This document shows positions 18,833-28,749 of a stretch of 55,630 bases of DNA, one piece after another. Position 1 is the stretch's first letter, and each line of letters starts with the position of its first letter. The stretch lies in NCBI GenBank assembly GCA_902984215.1, contig CADWAF010000437.1:1-55630 (forward strand), written 5' to 3'. Made by a program: the position numbers and the translations under genes. The notes under the pieces were generated by a model, which had not been told where the DNA came from, ran no database searches, and was given only the letters and a program-made list of their open reading frames with translations. This DNA is from Willaertia magna. Lineage: Eukaryota; Heterolobosea; Eutetramitea; Acrasida; Naegleriidae.

Positions 18833-19158
18833 ATACATTTTAAATTTTTTAATAATACTATAATAAATAATTATTTCACTATTTAATTCGGTATTTCCTC
18901 AAACCGTTTGCCACCCATCCAACCGTCGTGGACAATTCCCTGTTTTTATCAGTATTTTCTAGTTGAGCTTTTTATTGTCTCATTTACAAGATGCAATTTT
19001 TTTTTTAGGTGCCTGATAATCACCTTAAATAATACTGATTTCCAAGTTAGAAAATACGAACTAGCTTCAAATACCAAAGTCAGCTATAAGACCAAAAAAC
19101 AAACTGAAAAAATCAATAACAAACAAACTGTTTAAAAGAGAGTCTATTAGAGACGACG
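18833..19158. other. Spacer between P450 reductase and orphan gene
   Basis: 326 nt without a supported ORF. A T12 tract followed by AG at 18996-19008 looks like a splice acceptor and could end a 5'-UTR intron of the next gene. Overlapping it, aggtg (19007-19011) and cacct (19021-19025) form a short inverted repeat. Confidence 0.35.
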
Positions 19159-20028
19159 ATGAACCAAGAGAAGACTACCATGCTAGGACAAAACACTCGT
19201 TCTTTTAATTTCTTTGTAAAAGACCCTTCTGTTAAAATTTATTCATCACAAACAAACAACTTGCAAACTATTGCTACCCCAAAACTAACTAACAACAACA
19301 ACAAGGCTAACCCAAATACAATTCCACCTCTAGGAAAGAACAGTACCACCGTTCAAACAAGAAAAGTGGGTGATCATCACTTATCCCATTGGTTTTTAAA
19401 GAAAGATAGCAATAAAATCCCTGTAGATACACCAACCCCTAACAATGGCATAAAGAAGAAAGATTCTAGAATGAAACGTAATAATAATAATCAAGTCTAT
19501 CGTATAGATACAATAGTTTCCAATAAACTACAAGGAGAACAAAGTTACAGTCCTAGAAAACTATATCATTTGGTTGAAACTACCCAACAACCGATGGACA
19601 ATTATTCCAGTTCCAACTCTAATAATTCATCTAACCACCATACAAATAACTTTCATTTGGTTTCTAATAACTTTAATCATTTGTATTCTATTCAACAACA
19701 TTCTGCAAGGCCAATACAACTTTCCCCTCAAACAGTTGCATTTCCAGTAGAACCAATTAGTATAGGCGAAAATGTCTATGCTAATTGTACAAATAGCTCT
19801 AATTTACCATATATGACTGGATATACCGAAAGCAAAATACGGTCAGCAAACAGTCAGTTCTTTGGTTGTATGGAAGGCAACAAATGTAATAACATGTCAA
19901 ATAATAATACTACAGACTTGAAGCAAAATCAAACTGATTTTCTTCCTTCGATTAATGTTGAAGGGCAAGTCAAAAAGCAAGAAAGAAAGTATAGGACCTC
20001 AATTTCTATTCGAGAACTACTTGCTTAA
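19159..20028 (+). CDS. Unrecognised Asn/Ser/Gln-rich protein
   Basis: 289 residues, ATG at 19159. No domain is recognised. It is basic and disordered in character, with Asn runs, a more ordered N-terminal stretch (TRSFNFFVKDPSVKIYSS), a His/Trp patch (DHHLSHWFLKKD), and a C-terminal basic end (KKQERKYRTSISIRELLA). Codon use is less A/T-biased than in its neighbours. No signal peptide or membrane helix. It could be a regulatory or nucleic-acid-associated protein, but nothing proves this. Confidence 0.6.
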   Translation: MNQEKTTMLGQNTRSFNFFVKDPSVKIYSSQTNNLQTIATPKLTNNNNKANPNTIPPLGKNSTTVQTRKVGDHHLSHWFLKKDSNKIPVDTPTPNNGIKKKDSRMKRNNNNQVYRIDTIVSNKLQGEQSYSPRKLYHLVETTQQPMDNYSSSNSNNSSNHHTNNFHLVSNNFNHLYSIQQHSARPIQLSPQTVAFPVEPISIGENVYANCTNSSNLPYMTGYTESKIRSANSQFFGCMEGNKCNNMSNNNTTDLKQNQTDFLPSINVEGQVKKQERKYRTSISIRELLA

Positions 20029-20054
20029 TAATAATTCATTAAAACAATAAAGTT

Positions 20055-23000
20055 TTATTTTTTAATCAACTTCTCCATTGCTAGTTTGTAAACCAATTGA
20101 CCCATTTCGATTACATCCTTTACAATTGTTGGTTTACGTTCTTCTCTTACAAGTTGTTCATTATATCTATCTTCAGGATGAATATATAAATCTCTTGGAG
20201 TGTTTTGTTGTTGGATAATATTTGCAAGTGCAGGACATTTAGAAATAAACATATTTAATCTACCAAAGATATAAATTCCCTTATTAGCAGAAGAAAGGGC
20301 AGTAGCAACTCTTCTCTTATCATTAAGATGACCTGGATGAATAGTTCTTACTAAAGACAATAATATTATATCATTTTGTTGTCCTTGGTATCTATCCACA
20401 GTTGTTACTTTCTTTGGAGGTCCAAATAGTTTGCATCTTTCTTCAATTACATTTCTTATCAATCTTTTTTGACCTTGATAAGTGGTTAGTATAGTTATCT
20501 TCTCAGAAGGATATCCAATTAAACGTAAAAACATGTATACAGCAACTACATATTCAGCCTCTCCTAAGTTTTGATAAAAGTGTGGAACTGGTTCACTTTC
20601 ACCAACTCCTTGATAATCTTCAACATTAATAAATTGACAATTAAATTCAAAACCATTTGGAGGAGATACTTTCTTATCTTCACTAGATAATAGTACTGAC
20701 TCATAAAAAGTAGAAGGATAATTCCATTTAAATAAAGGAATTAATTCAGTAAATGTTTGTAAAGAATCATAAGATAAAGTTAAAATATCCTTTTCATCTA
20801 AAGACCTAAATAACCGTGCAAATAATGATTGATTCATATTACTAAATCTCTCAATCTGTTTGTTCTTAATCATTGGTGGTAATTGATATACATCTCCAAC
20901 ACAAATAACTCTTTTTAAACGTGATGTTAATGTCATTGGTATAAATGATTCAATCTCTAATATTTGTGAAGCATCTTCTAATATTAAAGTGTCAAACTGT
21001 AAATTTTGTTGTAAAAATGATCTTCTTTTAATTGCTGCGTGAGTACTTGTCATTGCAATAATTCTTGATTGTTGTGTCAATATATAATTAGTTCTTTCAG
21101 AATAAGAACGAATACTTTCTAAAACTTTACATTCATTTAGTAATTCATATAATAATTCAATTTCTGAATATTTTTCAAAAGCAATTAATAAATCCTCATC
21201 AAATGTTTGTTTCTTAAAGATTGAAAAGTTATTATTTCCTTCTCCTTCTTCAAAGCCTTCTTGTTGTTGATACTTTTCTTGTTGGATTTTAAAAAAGTCA
21301 TTGAATGGAAAGTGACTTTCAATAAAATCAACATTTAATTCTTTTGTTGATCTTTTATAATGTTTACATTGAGTTATAAATTCTTTCCATTTTGGAATAA
21401 TATATCCTATAAAGAAATGTGTTGCTGTTTCACATGATAAATTTGTAAATTGTAATAATTGTAAAGATGATGCCAATAAATCAATCATCTTTAAAGTATC
21501 TAATCTTAATTGCAATAAATAATTTAATCTACCAAATTTACTATATTCAGAATTTTCACCACCTAACCTCAATAAATGTCTATTATGAATATTTGTATTT
21601 TTAGATATTAATTCAAATATATTATTTAATGAAAGATTAGATCTTGAAATATAAATAATTCTTTCTTTTGGATAATTAAAATATAAATTTTCAATTACTT
21701 TTTGTAACATTTGATATTTTCCACTTGAAGGTGGTGTTTCAATCATAATTAATCCTCCTTTTGGTGAAATGCATGATTTTATAGCATTGACTTGTGACTT
21801 ATTGAATGAATAGATATTATTGGATTCTCCAATGATACTTGCAGAGTAAGGTATCCTTCTAGGAATGTAAGCTCTTATAGAAGTAATTGTATTGTTATTA
21901 TTATCTTCTGTTTGATGTTCATAAGATATATTATAGTAATATTGTTTAATTCTTTGGCTTTTATCATGATGTTTAGGATAGATTATAGAAAGTTCATTAG
22001 GGATAGGTAATGTACTGCGTAAATGATTTTCATCTATAAAAGTATCTCTAAAATCAATTACCATATCAGCGTTATTACCTTCATCTTCTTCTTTATTTGT
22101 TGTTGGCTCATAGCCTAGAATATAATCATGAAGCCAACTAGGTAAATGATCGCAACCATAATTCATTAAATCTCTAATAGTTTCCAGAACGGCTTTAAAG
22201 TTATTATCTTTAGGTTTTAATCTTATTAATAAGTTAAAGTTGGAATATCTATCATAAGATGTTTCTTCTTCTTTTCTATCTTTAACATATTGAACAGGAT
22301 CTAATAATACAACTAATCTTCTCTCTAAACTAATTATTTCATATTCTAAAGATTCATCTTGTTCAGCTAACTTAATTTGTGAATTTATAATATTTCCATC
22401 TTCATCTTCATGCCTAATCACCTCACATCCTCTAACGGATACAATTCCATATCTTTGAATAAAAGATTTACTTGATAAATCAACAATTTCCTCATCTATT
22501 GTTGTAATTGGAGATTTCAAATGAACAAGAAACAATATATCATTCTTCTTCACACTATTCCATTCCCTTTTCAAATCTTCATTCAAATCTGCAAGACTAA
22601 TTGAAATTACGCCTTCAACTTTTGATGGTGTTGATTCTCCTAACTTTGGAGCTGTCACTTCAATAATTTCAAAAGGCTTTTCTAAAGGAATTGCGTTTCT
22701 ACTTTTACCTAGGAATTGTGTTAAGCCAGTTGGATGAGCTATTCCTTTCATCTTAATAATAGCTTCTTCAATTGATCTTCTTATACTAAAAGTTTTTTCT
22801 AATCTAAAAAGTGTGAAATTTCTTAATAAATAATCATAAAGTGTTAAAAATTGTAAACCTAATTTTGGTAAAGCAATATTCTCAATACCTGTGTAAGTAA
22901 TATTTGGATTTGAAATATTCTCTATAGTTGCAATTTCTTCCCATATTGTCTTCTCTGTTGGATATAAAGAAGTATTATTAATTCTATCTATTAATGAAGG

Positions 23001-24299
23001 TCTCTTTTCATATTTTGTAATTATTAATTCTTTTAATAATTCTACTTCTTCTTCTTCTTCCATATTGTCATTATTATTATAATTTGTATCAATCAATAAA
23101 AGTTCTTGACATAACTTAATTAATTCACTTTTATCTAATATTGATAGCCATTCATCTAATGATTCTCTAGACTCAATTTTAGAAATATTACTTAGAGTTA
23201 ATGGTTTTAATTTTATAGGAAATAATTGAAAAACAACTTGCTGTAGCTTAGATAATTGTTTAGCATGATTTCCTAATGCATCCGTTATAGAAAGGGCTTC
23301 ACCAGTTTCATCATTAATATCAAACATTAAATAGAAATGTAAATAATTAATTAATTGATTTAATTTAAAAGCCTTTGAAGAAGTAATAAACTTTGACAAT
23401 TTACACTTCTCTAGTAAATGAGTATTCTCCAAATAAATACGAAAGAATCTTCTTGTTGATAATTGTCCTAATAAATCAATTAAAAATTCTAAAAATCTTT
23501 CACAATAAATAATCATTTCATTATTTTCATTTTGGTTTAATTTATTTAAAATTTCTAAAAAATCTTTAATTAAGTTTGGAATAAAATCTGACGTTAAATT
23601 ATTAGTTTTACCCTTCTTTTCTTTTTTTAATAAATTTTTCCAATATTTATTTAAATCACGTTGTGTTAGTTCGATTTCTCTAATTTTAGGGTTTAAATGT
23701 TTCCATAAAGGGATAGAAACATATTCTAAACAATATTTACTAAATAAATCAATATTATTAAAACAATTCATAATAAATATTAAGATAATTAATTTTTCTT
23801 TTATATTTTCACATTTTAAATTTACAACATTATTAAAAAATAATTTAAATTTTTCAGAATTTATAATTTCTTTTAAATTATATTTTGATGAATTATTTAA
23901 TAGTTTTTCATTTAATAAAATTATTATAGAAAAAATTAATTCTCTTTCTTTACAAGTTTCTTCTTTAAAATTATTCCATAAAAAATGTTCAAAAAAATAA
24001 TTATTTTCCAAAATAGAAAAACAATTACTTTTAACATTTAATAATTCTTCTAAAATGAAATGATTGTAAATATGTTTTAATAAATTAATATCGAATGAAA
24101 TTGGTGTTGAAATCCATTTTGCATTATTTAATTCATCTTCAATTGTTTTTAATTTTTTCTTTTTTTCAATTCCAGTAATATTGTTATTATCTATTATTGT
24201 TTTTAATTCCACTCCTTCCGATTGATCATCGTTATTGTTATCAATGGCAGCTTGTTTTCTTTTCTTTTCACCTTCTTGCACCAAGACTTTTTCACTCAT
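20055..24299 (-). CDS. AQR: Aquarius/EMB-4 intron-binding protein with degenerate helicase motifs
   Basis: 1,414 residues, collinear with Aquarius: N-terminal ARM-like part (PLWKHLNPKIREIEL, SNISKIESRESL, SLYPTEKTIWEE), LPKLGLQFLTLYDYLLRNF, KDNNFKAVLETIRDLMN, LPSWLHDYILGYEPT, DTFIDENHLRSTLP, then a UPF1-like SF1 helicase. Aquarius binds introns upstream of the branch point as part of the intron-binding complex. Several ATPase motifs are altered. Walker A reads TPPSSGKY (K861, Y862 where S/T is expected). Motif II is LEDAS (1107-1111). The QGRAR segment is replaced by YDSLQT. Motif VI is LSSAN (1335-1339) instead of MSRAR. GDVYQLPP and the QGQQND motif remain. Orthology is clear; loss of ATPase is inferred. 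Confidence 0.93.
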   Translation of the reverse strand: MSEKVLVQEGEKKRKQAAIDNNNDDQSEGVELKTIIDNNNITGIEKKKKLKTIEDELNNAKWISTPISFDINLLKHIYNHFILEELLNVKSNCFSILENNYFFEHFLWNNFKEETCKERELIFSIIILLNEKLLNNSSKYNLKEIINSEKFKLFFNNVVNLKCENIKEKLIILIFIMNCFNNIDLFSKYCLEYVSIPLWKHLNPKIREIELTQRDLNKYWKNLLKKEKKGKTNNLTSDFIPNLIKDFLEILNKLNQNENNEMIIYCERFLEFLIDLLGQLSTRRFFRIYLENTHLLEKCKLSKFITSSKAFKLNQLINYLHFYLMFDINDETGEALSITDALGNHAKQLSKLQQVVFQLFPIKLKPLTLSNISKIESRESLDEWLSILDKSELIKLCQELLLIDTNYNNNDNMEEEEEVELLKELIITKYEKRPSLIDRINNTSLYPTEKTIWEEIATIENISNPNITYTGIENIALPKLGLQFLTLYDYLLRNFTLFRLEKTFSIRRSIEEAIIKMKGIAHPTGLTQFLGKSRNAIPLEKPFEIIEVTAPKLGESTPSKVEGVISISLADLNEDLKREWNSVKKNDILFLVHLKSPITTIDEEIVDLSSKSFIQRYGIVSVRGCEVIRHEDEDGNIINSQIKLAEQDESLEYEIISLERRLVVLLDPVQYVKDRKEEETSYDRYSNFNLLIRLKPKDNNFKAVLETIRDLMNYGCDHLPSWLHDYILGYEPTTNKEEDEGNNADMVIDFRDTFIDENHLRSTLPIPNELSIIYPKHHDKSQRIKQYYYNISYEHQTEDNNNNTITSIRAYIPRRIPYSASIIGESNNIYSFNKSQVNAIKSCISPKGGLIMIETPPSSGKYQMLQKVIENLYFNYPKERIIYISRSNLSLNNIFELISKNTNIHNRHLLRLGGENSEYSKFGRLNYLLQLRLDTLKMIDLLASSLQLLQFTNLSCETATHFFIGYIIPKWKEFITQCKHYKRSTKELNVDFIESHFPFNDFFKIQQEKYQQQEGFEEGEGNNNFSIFKKQTFDEDLLIAFEKYSEIELLYELLNECKVLESIRSYSERTNYILTQQSRIIAMTSTHAAIKRRSFLQQNLQFDTLILEDASQILEIESFIPMTLTSRLKRVICVGDVYQLPPMIKNKQIERFSNMNQSLFARLFRSLDEKDILTLSYDSLQTFTELIPLFKWNYPSTFYESVLLSSEDKKVSPPNGFEFNCQFINVEDYQGVGESEPVPHFYQNLGEAEYVVAVYMFLRLIGYPSEKITILTTYQGQKRLIRNVIEERCKLFGPPKKVTTVDRYQGQQNDIILLSLVRTIHPGHLNDKRRVATALSSANKGIYIFGRLNMFISKCPALANIIQQQNTPRDLYIHPEDRYNEQLVREERKPTIVKDVIEMGQLVYKLAMEKLIKK

Positions 24300-24475
24300 T
24301 TTTTGTAAGCTAAAAAGTCAAACATGAAAATACACATTCAATTAAACAAATCTGTTGCTGTTGTAGCGAAACGCAAACAACAAATTGTTGTATTTTACGT
24401 AGGAATAAATGTTAATCAACAATGTGTTGAAATAAATTCTTGTGCGAACTGGCATGTTAAATTTCCAGAAAAAAA

Positions 24476-25906
24476 ATGACCAATAGATGTATTTTAAATA
24501 TTTATTTGAGTAATGGTAAAGGCTTTTGTGCTTTTCCTTCTTCTTCCTTAACAACAATAGATGAATTAATAACTTTTCTGGAAAGAGAATATGAAAGATA
24601 TTATCCATCTGATGATAGTATAAAAATTAAAAATATTCAATATTTAGATTTAACAGATAAAGAAAACCCTGTAAAATATGAAATATTATCGGATTGGGAA
24701 AGTCTTGATATTAATCAAAATAATAAAACAAATAATAAAATGTTAGAATATCTATTCGGAAAGAATGCCTTCTTATATTTAGAAGTTGATAAATATAATA
24801 CCGGAACTACTTTTGATATTGTCTCACCAGTACCTGGATCTATGAGAACTAGAAAGATAGTTGAAATAGATCAACCTTTATTATCATTTGATTCAGATAC
24901 TGTTCAATCAAATAATGATTCAATTATATTTGTTGATGAAGATGGTGAAGACTCTATTTTTGAGAAAGCCTTAAAAGAACATGAAGAAGGAAGACAACAT
25001 GATGTAATGCAAGAAGAAGAAGAACGTACTGAGGTGTTTCCTTCACCAGAAGTAGAACAACCAAAAGAAGAAGAAAAACAAATTGAAGAAAAACAAGAAA
25101 CGAAAGAAGATATTGTAAATAATGAAAATTTAGAACAACAAAAAGAAGAAGATGAAGTAATGAAAGAACAACAATTGGAACAACAAAAACAACCAAAAGA
25201 AGAAAAGCAAGACACTGAAGTTCCAATTAATAGAAATTCTACAACAAGTGTGAATACAAATGTTGTTACTGAACAATTAAGCGAAGACGAAATTACTATT
25301 GTTATTGACGATGAAGAGACTACAGAAGATGAAAAGGAAGAAGAACCAAAAAATCAACAAGGTATCACTACTATCGCAAGTTCTAATCAAACCACTCAAA
25401 CCAAACCTCCTTCTCCAATTATGGATGAAGTGATGAGTGAACACGAAGAAGATAATAATAATACTGAAAGTAGTAAATTACTATTGGCCCCAGTATCCCA
25501 ACTGTTTACTCAACCAATTTCCTCTTCTCCATTAAATAAGGTAAAATCACCTACAAGTTCTATTTCTTCTTCATTGGAATCATCAATACCTCTACGAACA
25601 GAAGACGAACCACTTGTAATAAGTCAAAAAGCAAAAGAAAAATTATTAGGCCTTTCACAGGAAACAAAAAGAAAAGGTGTCGATACTGCCACACCCCCAA
25701 AGAAAATAACTTTTCCAAAAACACCTCAACCAACTTCATCCTCCTCTCAAAATAGTGAAAATTCACCTACTGCTAAAAGTACTTCAAAGGTAACAAAACA
25801 GAAGAAAATGTATTCAGAATTGGGTAAGGCACCAATAGCAAAGAAATTACAGTGGATAAAACAAGCTGTACAAAAAGTTAAACCAAATAATGATACGAAA
25901 AAATAA
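24476..25906 (+). CDS. Unrecognised acidic Glu/Gln-rich protein
   Basis: 476 residues. Residues 1-130 look folded (CILNIYLSNGKGFCAF, LITFLEREYERYY, AFLYLEVDKY) and could be a small alpha/beta domain; no family is recognised. Residues about 160-320 are a long Glu/Gln/Lys tract, 320-440 Ser/Thr/Pro-rich, and the last 30 are basic and helical (KKLQWIKQAVQKVK). No signal or membrane segment. It is divergent from Aquarius; 176 nt separate the ATGs. It may be nuclear, judging only from acidic and basic tails. Confidence 0.65.
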   Translation: MTNRCILNIYLSNGKGFCAFPSSSLTTIDELITFLEREYERYYPSDDSIKIKNIQYLDLTDKENPVKYEILSDWESLDINQNNKTNNKMLEYLFGKNAFLYLEVDKYNTGTTFDIVSPVPGSMRTRKIVEIDQPLLSFDSDTVQSNNDSIIFVDEDGEDSIFEKALKEHEEGRQHDVMQEEEERTEVFPSPEVEQPKEEEKQIEEKQETKEDIVNNENLEQQKEEDEVMKEQQLEQQKQPKEEKQDTEVPINRNSTTSVNTNVVTEQLSEDEITIVIDDEETTEDEKEEEPKNQQGITTIASSNQTTQTKPPSPIMDEVMSEHEEDNNNTESSKLLLAPVSQLFTQPISSSPLNKVKSPTSSISSSLESSIPLRTEDEPLVISQKAKEKLLGLSQETKRKGVDTATPPKKITFPKTPQPTSSSSQNSENSPTAKSTSKVTKQKKMYSELGKAPIAKKLQWIKQAVQKVKPNNDTKK

Positions 25907-26205
25907 ATTTTCAAAATTGTAATATCATTTTAATTAAAGTAAGCTTTTGTGACTTTGTAAAGCATCACACTAATCATTTCATTCAACGTTAACCCATCGT
26001 TATCTTAGAAATGTAATTTACTTCTAACCTTCATTCCACAAATTCACTGTAAATTATAATAGAGGTTCAAACACAGCCAAAGGAAAACACTGTCATTTGC
26101 CTTTTGTCTTATTTGAACAAATTTTGTGGTTGTTGCAACAACGTATATAATTCTATTTCTATGCATTTATTCAAGCGAATCTGATAAAAAATTTAACAAT
26201 TAAAA

Positions 26206-27252
26206 ATGACAGAAACTGGCAAGCGTGTTGTTGATACTTTTACTAGAGATGAAGTTGCGAAACATAACAAGGAAGAAGATGGTTGGGTAATAGTCGGTGG
26301 TATTGTTTATAATGTTACTGAATTTGTCGATGCCCATCCTGGAGGTATTGATATTCTAGTTGATTATTTAGGAAGAGATATTACAGAAATTATGCAAAAG
26401 CCTTCTGTTCATAAACATTCAGGTGCTGCATATTCAATGTTAGAACAATACGCAATTGGAAAATTAGATGAATCTTCATCCAACTATGAAGATATAGATA
26501 CCCGAAAGGCTTGGGGTAAAGTAGATTTTACTAAACCTCTTGTTCATCAAGTAGGACTACTCGGAAAGGACTACTTCCATTGGGTAGAAACAGATCCAGT
26601 CTTTTTCAAAGAGCCTGTAACCCTATTCCAAAATTCATTCATAGAGATGACTACCCATACTCCTTGGTGGGTAGTTCCAGCAGTTTGGTTACCAACTTGT
26701 CTAATCCTAAATTTAATCTCAGTATACCAAGGTGCCTCACTTCTTACTTTATTATTTAGTAATATTTTAGGCTTTTTCATTTGGTTTGTATTAGAATATG
26801 GTATACATAAGTATATTTACCATTGGGATTCTATAGCAAAGCCTGGTTTTTATATTGGAAATATTCTACACTTTTTACTTCATGGTTTCCATCATAAAGT
26901 ACCTATGGATAAGGATAGATTAGTTGCTCCTATTCCATTATTTATGATTCTTAGTTCACCTTTTGTATTATTGGCTGTTAAGCTTTTCCCTGCAACAATG
27001 GCTTATGCAGCTATAGCTGGTGGATTTTTAGGTTATGTTTATTATGATATGCATCATTATTGGTTACATCATGCTGCAAATGCAGTTAGAGCTCCTGAAC
27101 CTTTCCGTTCTTTCTTTTTAACTAAACGTTGGCAAACATTGAAAACTCATCACTTTATTCATCACTTTGCTCCTGGTGGTGAATTAACAAATTATGGTAT
27201 TTCTAATAGAATTGTAGATATAGTTTTTGGTTCTCTAAGGGAAAAACACTAA
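26206..27252 (+). CDS. FA2H: Fatty acid 2-hydroxylase (FA2H/Scs7 type)
   Basis: 348 residues. A cytochrome b5 domain (residues about 10-90) carries HPGG (44-47) and the second haem histidine in the SVHKHSG region. The fatty acid hydroxylase domain has four membrane-helix segments and the di-iron histidine clusters: EYGIHKYIYHWD, HFLLHGFHHK, YYDMHHYWLHH, THHFIHHF. The enzyme hydroxylates the 2-position of the acyl chain of ceramides/sphingolipids in the ER, taking electrons through its own b5 domain. All iron ligands seem present. The preceding spacer (25907-26205) holds nothing I can name. Confidence 0.94.
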   Translation: MTETGKRVVDTFTRDEVAKHNKEEDGWVIVGGIVYNVTEFVDAHPGGIDILVDYLGRDITEIMQKPSVHKHSGAAYSMLEQYAIGKLDESSSNYEDIDTRKAWGKVDFTKPLVHQVGLLGKDYFHWVETDPVFFKEPVTLFQNSFIEMTTHTPWWVVPAVWLPTCLILNLISVYQGASLLTLLFSNILGFFIWFVLEYGIHKYIYHWDSIAKPGFYIGNILHFLLHGFHHKVPMDKDRLVAPIPLFMILSSPFVLLAVKLFPATMAYAAIAGGFLGYVYYDMHHYWLHHAANAVRAPEPFRSFFLTKRWQTLKTHHFIHHFAPGGELTNYGISNRIVDIVFGSLREKH

Positions 27253-27422
27253 TTCTGTGTTTATCAATGATACTCTGTCACAAACATTCGGAACAATAAA
27301 TTTTGTTATGAAATTTACTAATTGACTAAAATTTTGATATCAATTTGATTGCGCAGTTTACAAACAAATAACAAGAAGATTTAAGAATATTTACACTTTA
27401 TTGAGGTTAAAAGTTATTACAT

Positions 27423-27683
27423 TTACTTTTTATCACTACTTCCAGACCAACCTAGAGTATCACTAATAGCATTCTTTGCATCAATAGCAGTATTCTTAAT
27501 GCTTTCACCCCAAGTTTGTGCTTGAACATCTTCCTTAGGTCTTACCAATGCATCAGATACTTTTTCTCCAGTACCTGATTTTTCATTGCTATTGTCTAAG
27601 CTTTCACTAATTGCGTTCTTTCTTGTTGAAGTTTGATCTTTTAATTCATCATAGCCCTTTTGAAAAGAATTTCTGTTATCCAT
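27423..27683 (-). CDS. Small hydrophilic HSP12/LEA-like protein
   Basis: 86 residues, no Cys, no hydrophobic core, and imperfect repeats of the form K-NAISE/SD-L (STRKNAISESLD, DAKNAISDTLG) plus GEKVSDAL. Composition and the GEK.SDAL phrase recall fungal HSP12/HSP9 and LEA-like stress proteins that protect membranes. Homology is not proven. It converges with the fatty acid hydroxylase gene. Confidence 0.6.
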   Translation of the reverse strand: MDNRNSFQKGYDELKDQTSTRKNAISESLDNSNEKSGTGEKVSDALVRPKEDVQAQTWGESIKNTAIDAKNAISDTLGWSGSSDKK

Positions 27684-28749
27684 TTTGTTTTGTTGTTTTT
27701 TGAATTGTTGCTTCGGTTGATTTGGGTTTTTATTGTAATTATAATTGAGTATTTACTTTATTATTTTATTATTATTTTTATACAATTATTTTTAAATGAA
27801 CAAAAAAGATTTCTTAATTAAGGAATTTATTTAGTTTATAGTTCTTTTCCTATTTTAAAAATTGTACCGTTATAATTTTTTTATTCTTTTTGGTAAAGGA
27901 TAGCACTGTTAGTTTGTTAATTTACTAATAATTTTTTTGAATTACAAATCCTTAACGATTCAATCCACACTATCCATACTTAATGGAAAAGCAGGTAAGA
28001 GATCTAAACAGGATCTAACTTAAATCAACTTACAATTTTTGAATTACTTTTTTTAATAATAATATTTAAAACTCTTTATTAATTGTAAACCGTTAAAGAA
28101 AAAGCTAATTAATTTTTAATTTCTAAAAGGCTTGTTTTACAATAATGGGATAGCCAATCTGAATTGCCTCAAAATCAAATACCAGTTTGGCGGACTAGTT
28201 TCTAATCCCCCGAGTATATTTAACTGCTTTATTTCTAGCCTTATCAACAACTTACCCAACCTTTGGATTCCTTAAGGAAACAAAAAAGAATAGTATTCAC
28301 AACAAAACAGGCACGCCTAAGTGGAAACTTGAAAGTATACGATTAAATGCTTGTAATCCTCTATCGAAATTTACTCTTCATTAATTGATGGATCTTTCAA
28401 TCCACAAAGAAGTTAGCTATGTTTACAATAATAAATTTGTTTCCAATTGTACATTCCATTCAAACTAATTCGTTTTATCTCAATGATAATAATTTGTATA
28501 TCACTTTCCAGTTTCAAAACGCACCTTTTATTAAAATCTGAATTGATTTCTCTTTAGTCCAATAATTGGGATTTACCTATCCACTAACAATTAAATAGTG
28601 TTATTATTCACATGAACTATAAATCTAGAAACAGCGTTTGGTGAGACAAAAGTGCAATTTGTACAAACGGTTGTGTTTATAAACTCCATTTCCTTGTTTT
28701 TTTGCAAAAAAATCGGGATTCAGTTTCAAAATCTAAAAATTAAAAAAAA
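27684..28749. other. Long spacer with GC-richer patches, no gene seen
   Basis: 1,066 nt, the longest gene-free stretch here outside the AT deserts. AT-rich flanks surround patches richer in G and C at about 27945-28035, 28130-28400 and 28620-28680. The best open frames are about 40 codons on either strand (28144-28263) and have no start or family likeness. A small inverted repeat agatc/gatct lies near 28000. It could hold regulatory DNA for two divergent genes, an unrecognised RNA, or decayed sequence. Confidence 0.5.

Noticed and set aside
18908..19135. 75-residue open frame after P450 reductase
   Set aside because: TTG start, composition of a spacer, and a probable splice acceptor lies inside it.
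24342..24608. Minus-strand frame overlapping the acidic orphan start
   Set aside because: Antisense shadow of a better plus-strand gene; no domain.
24904..25226. Cys/Ser- and Leu/Val-rich minus-strand frames
   Set aside because: They are antisense readings of the Glu/Gln codon tract of the plus-strand gene.
28180..28205. Likeness of a minus-strand stretch (ggattaga...agtcc) to a conserved SSU rRNA loop
   Set aside because: Only a few bases match and no flanking rRNA helices are present.
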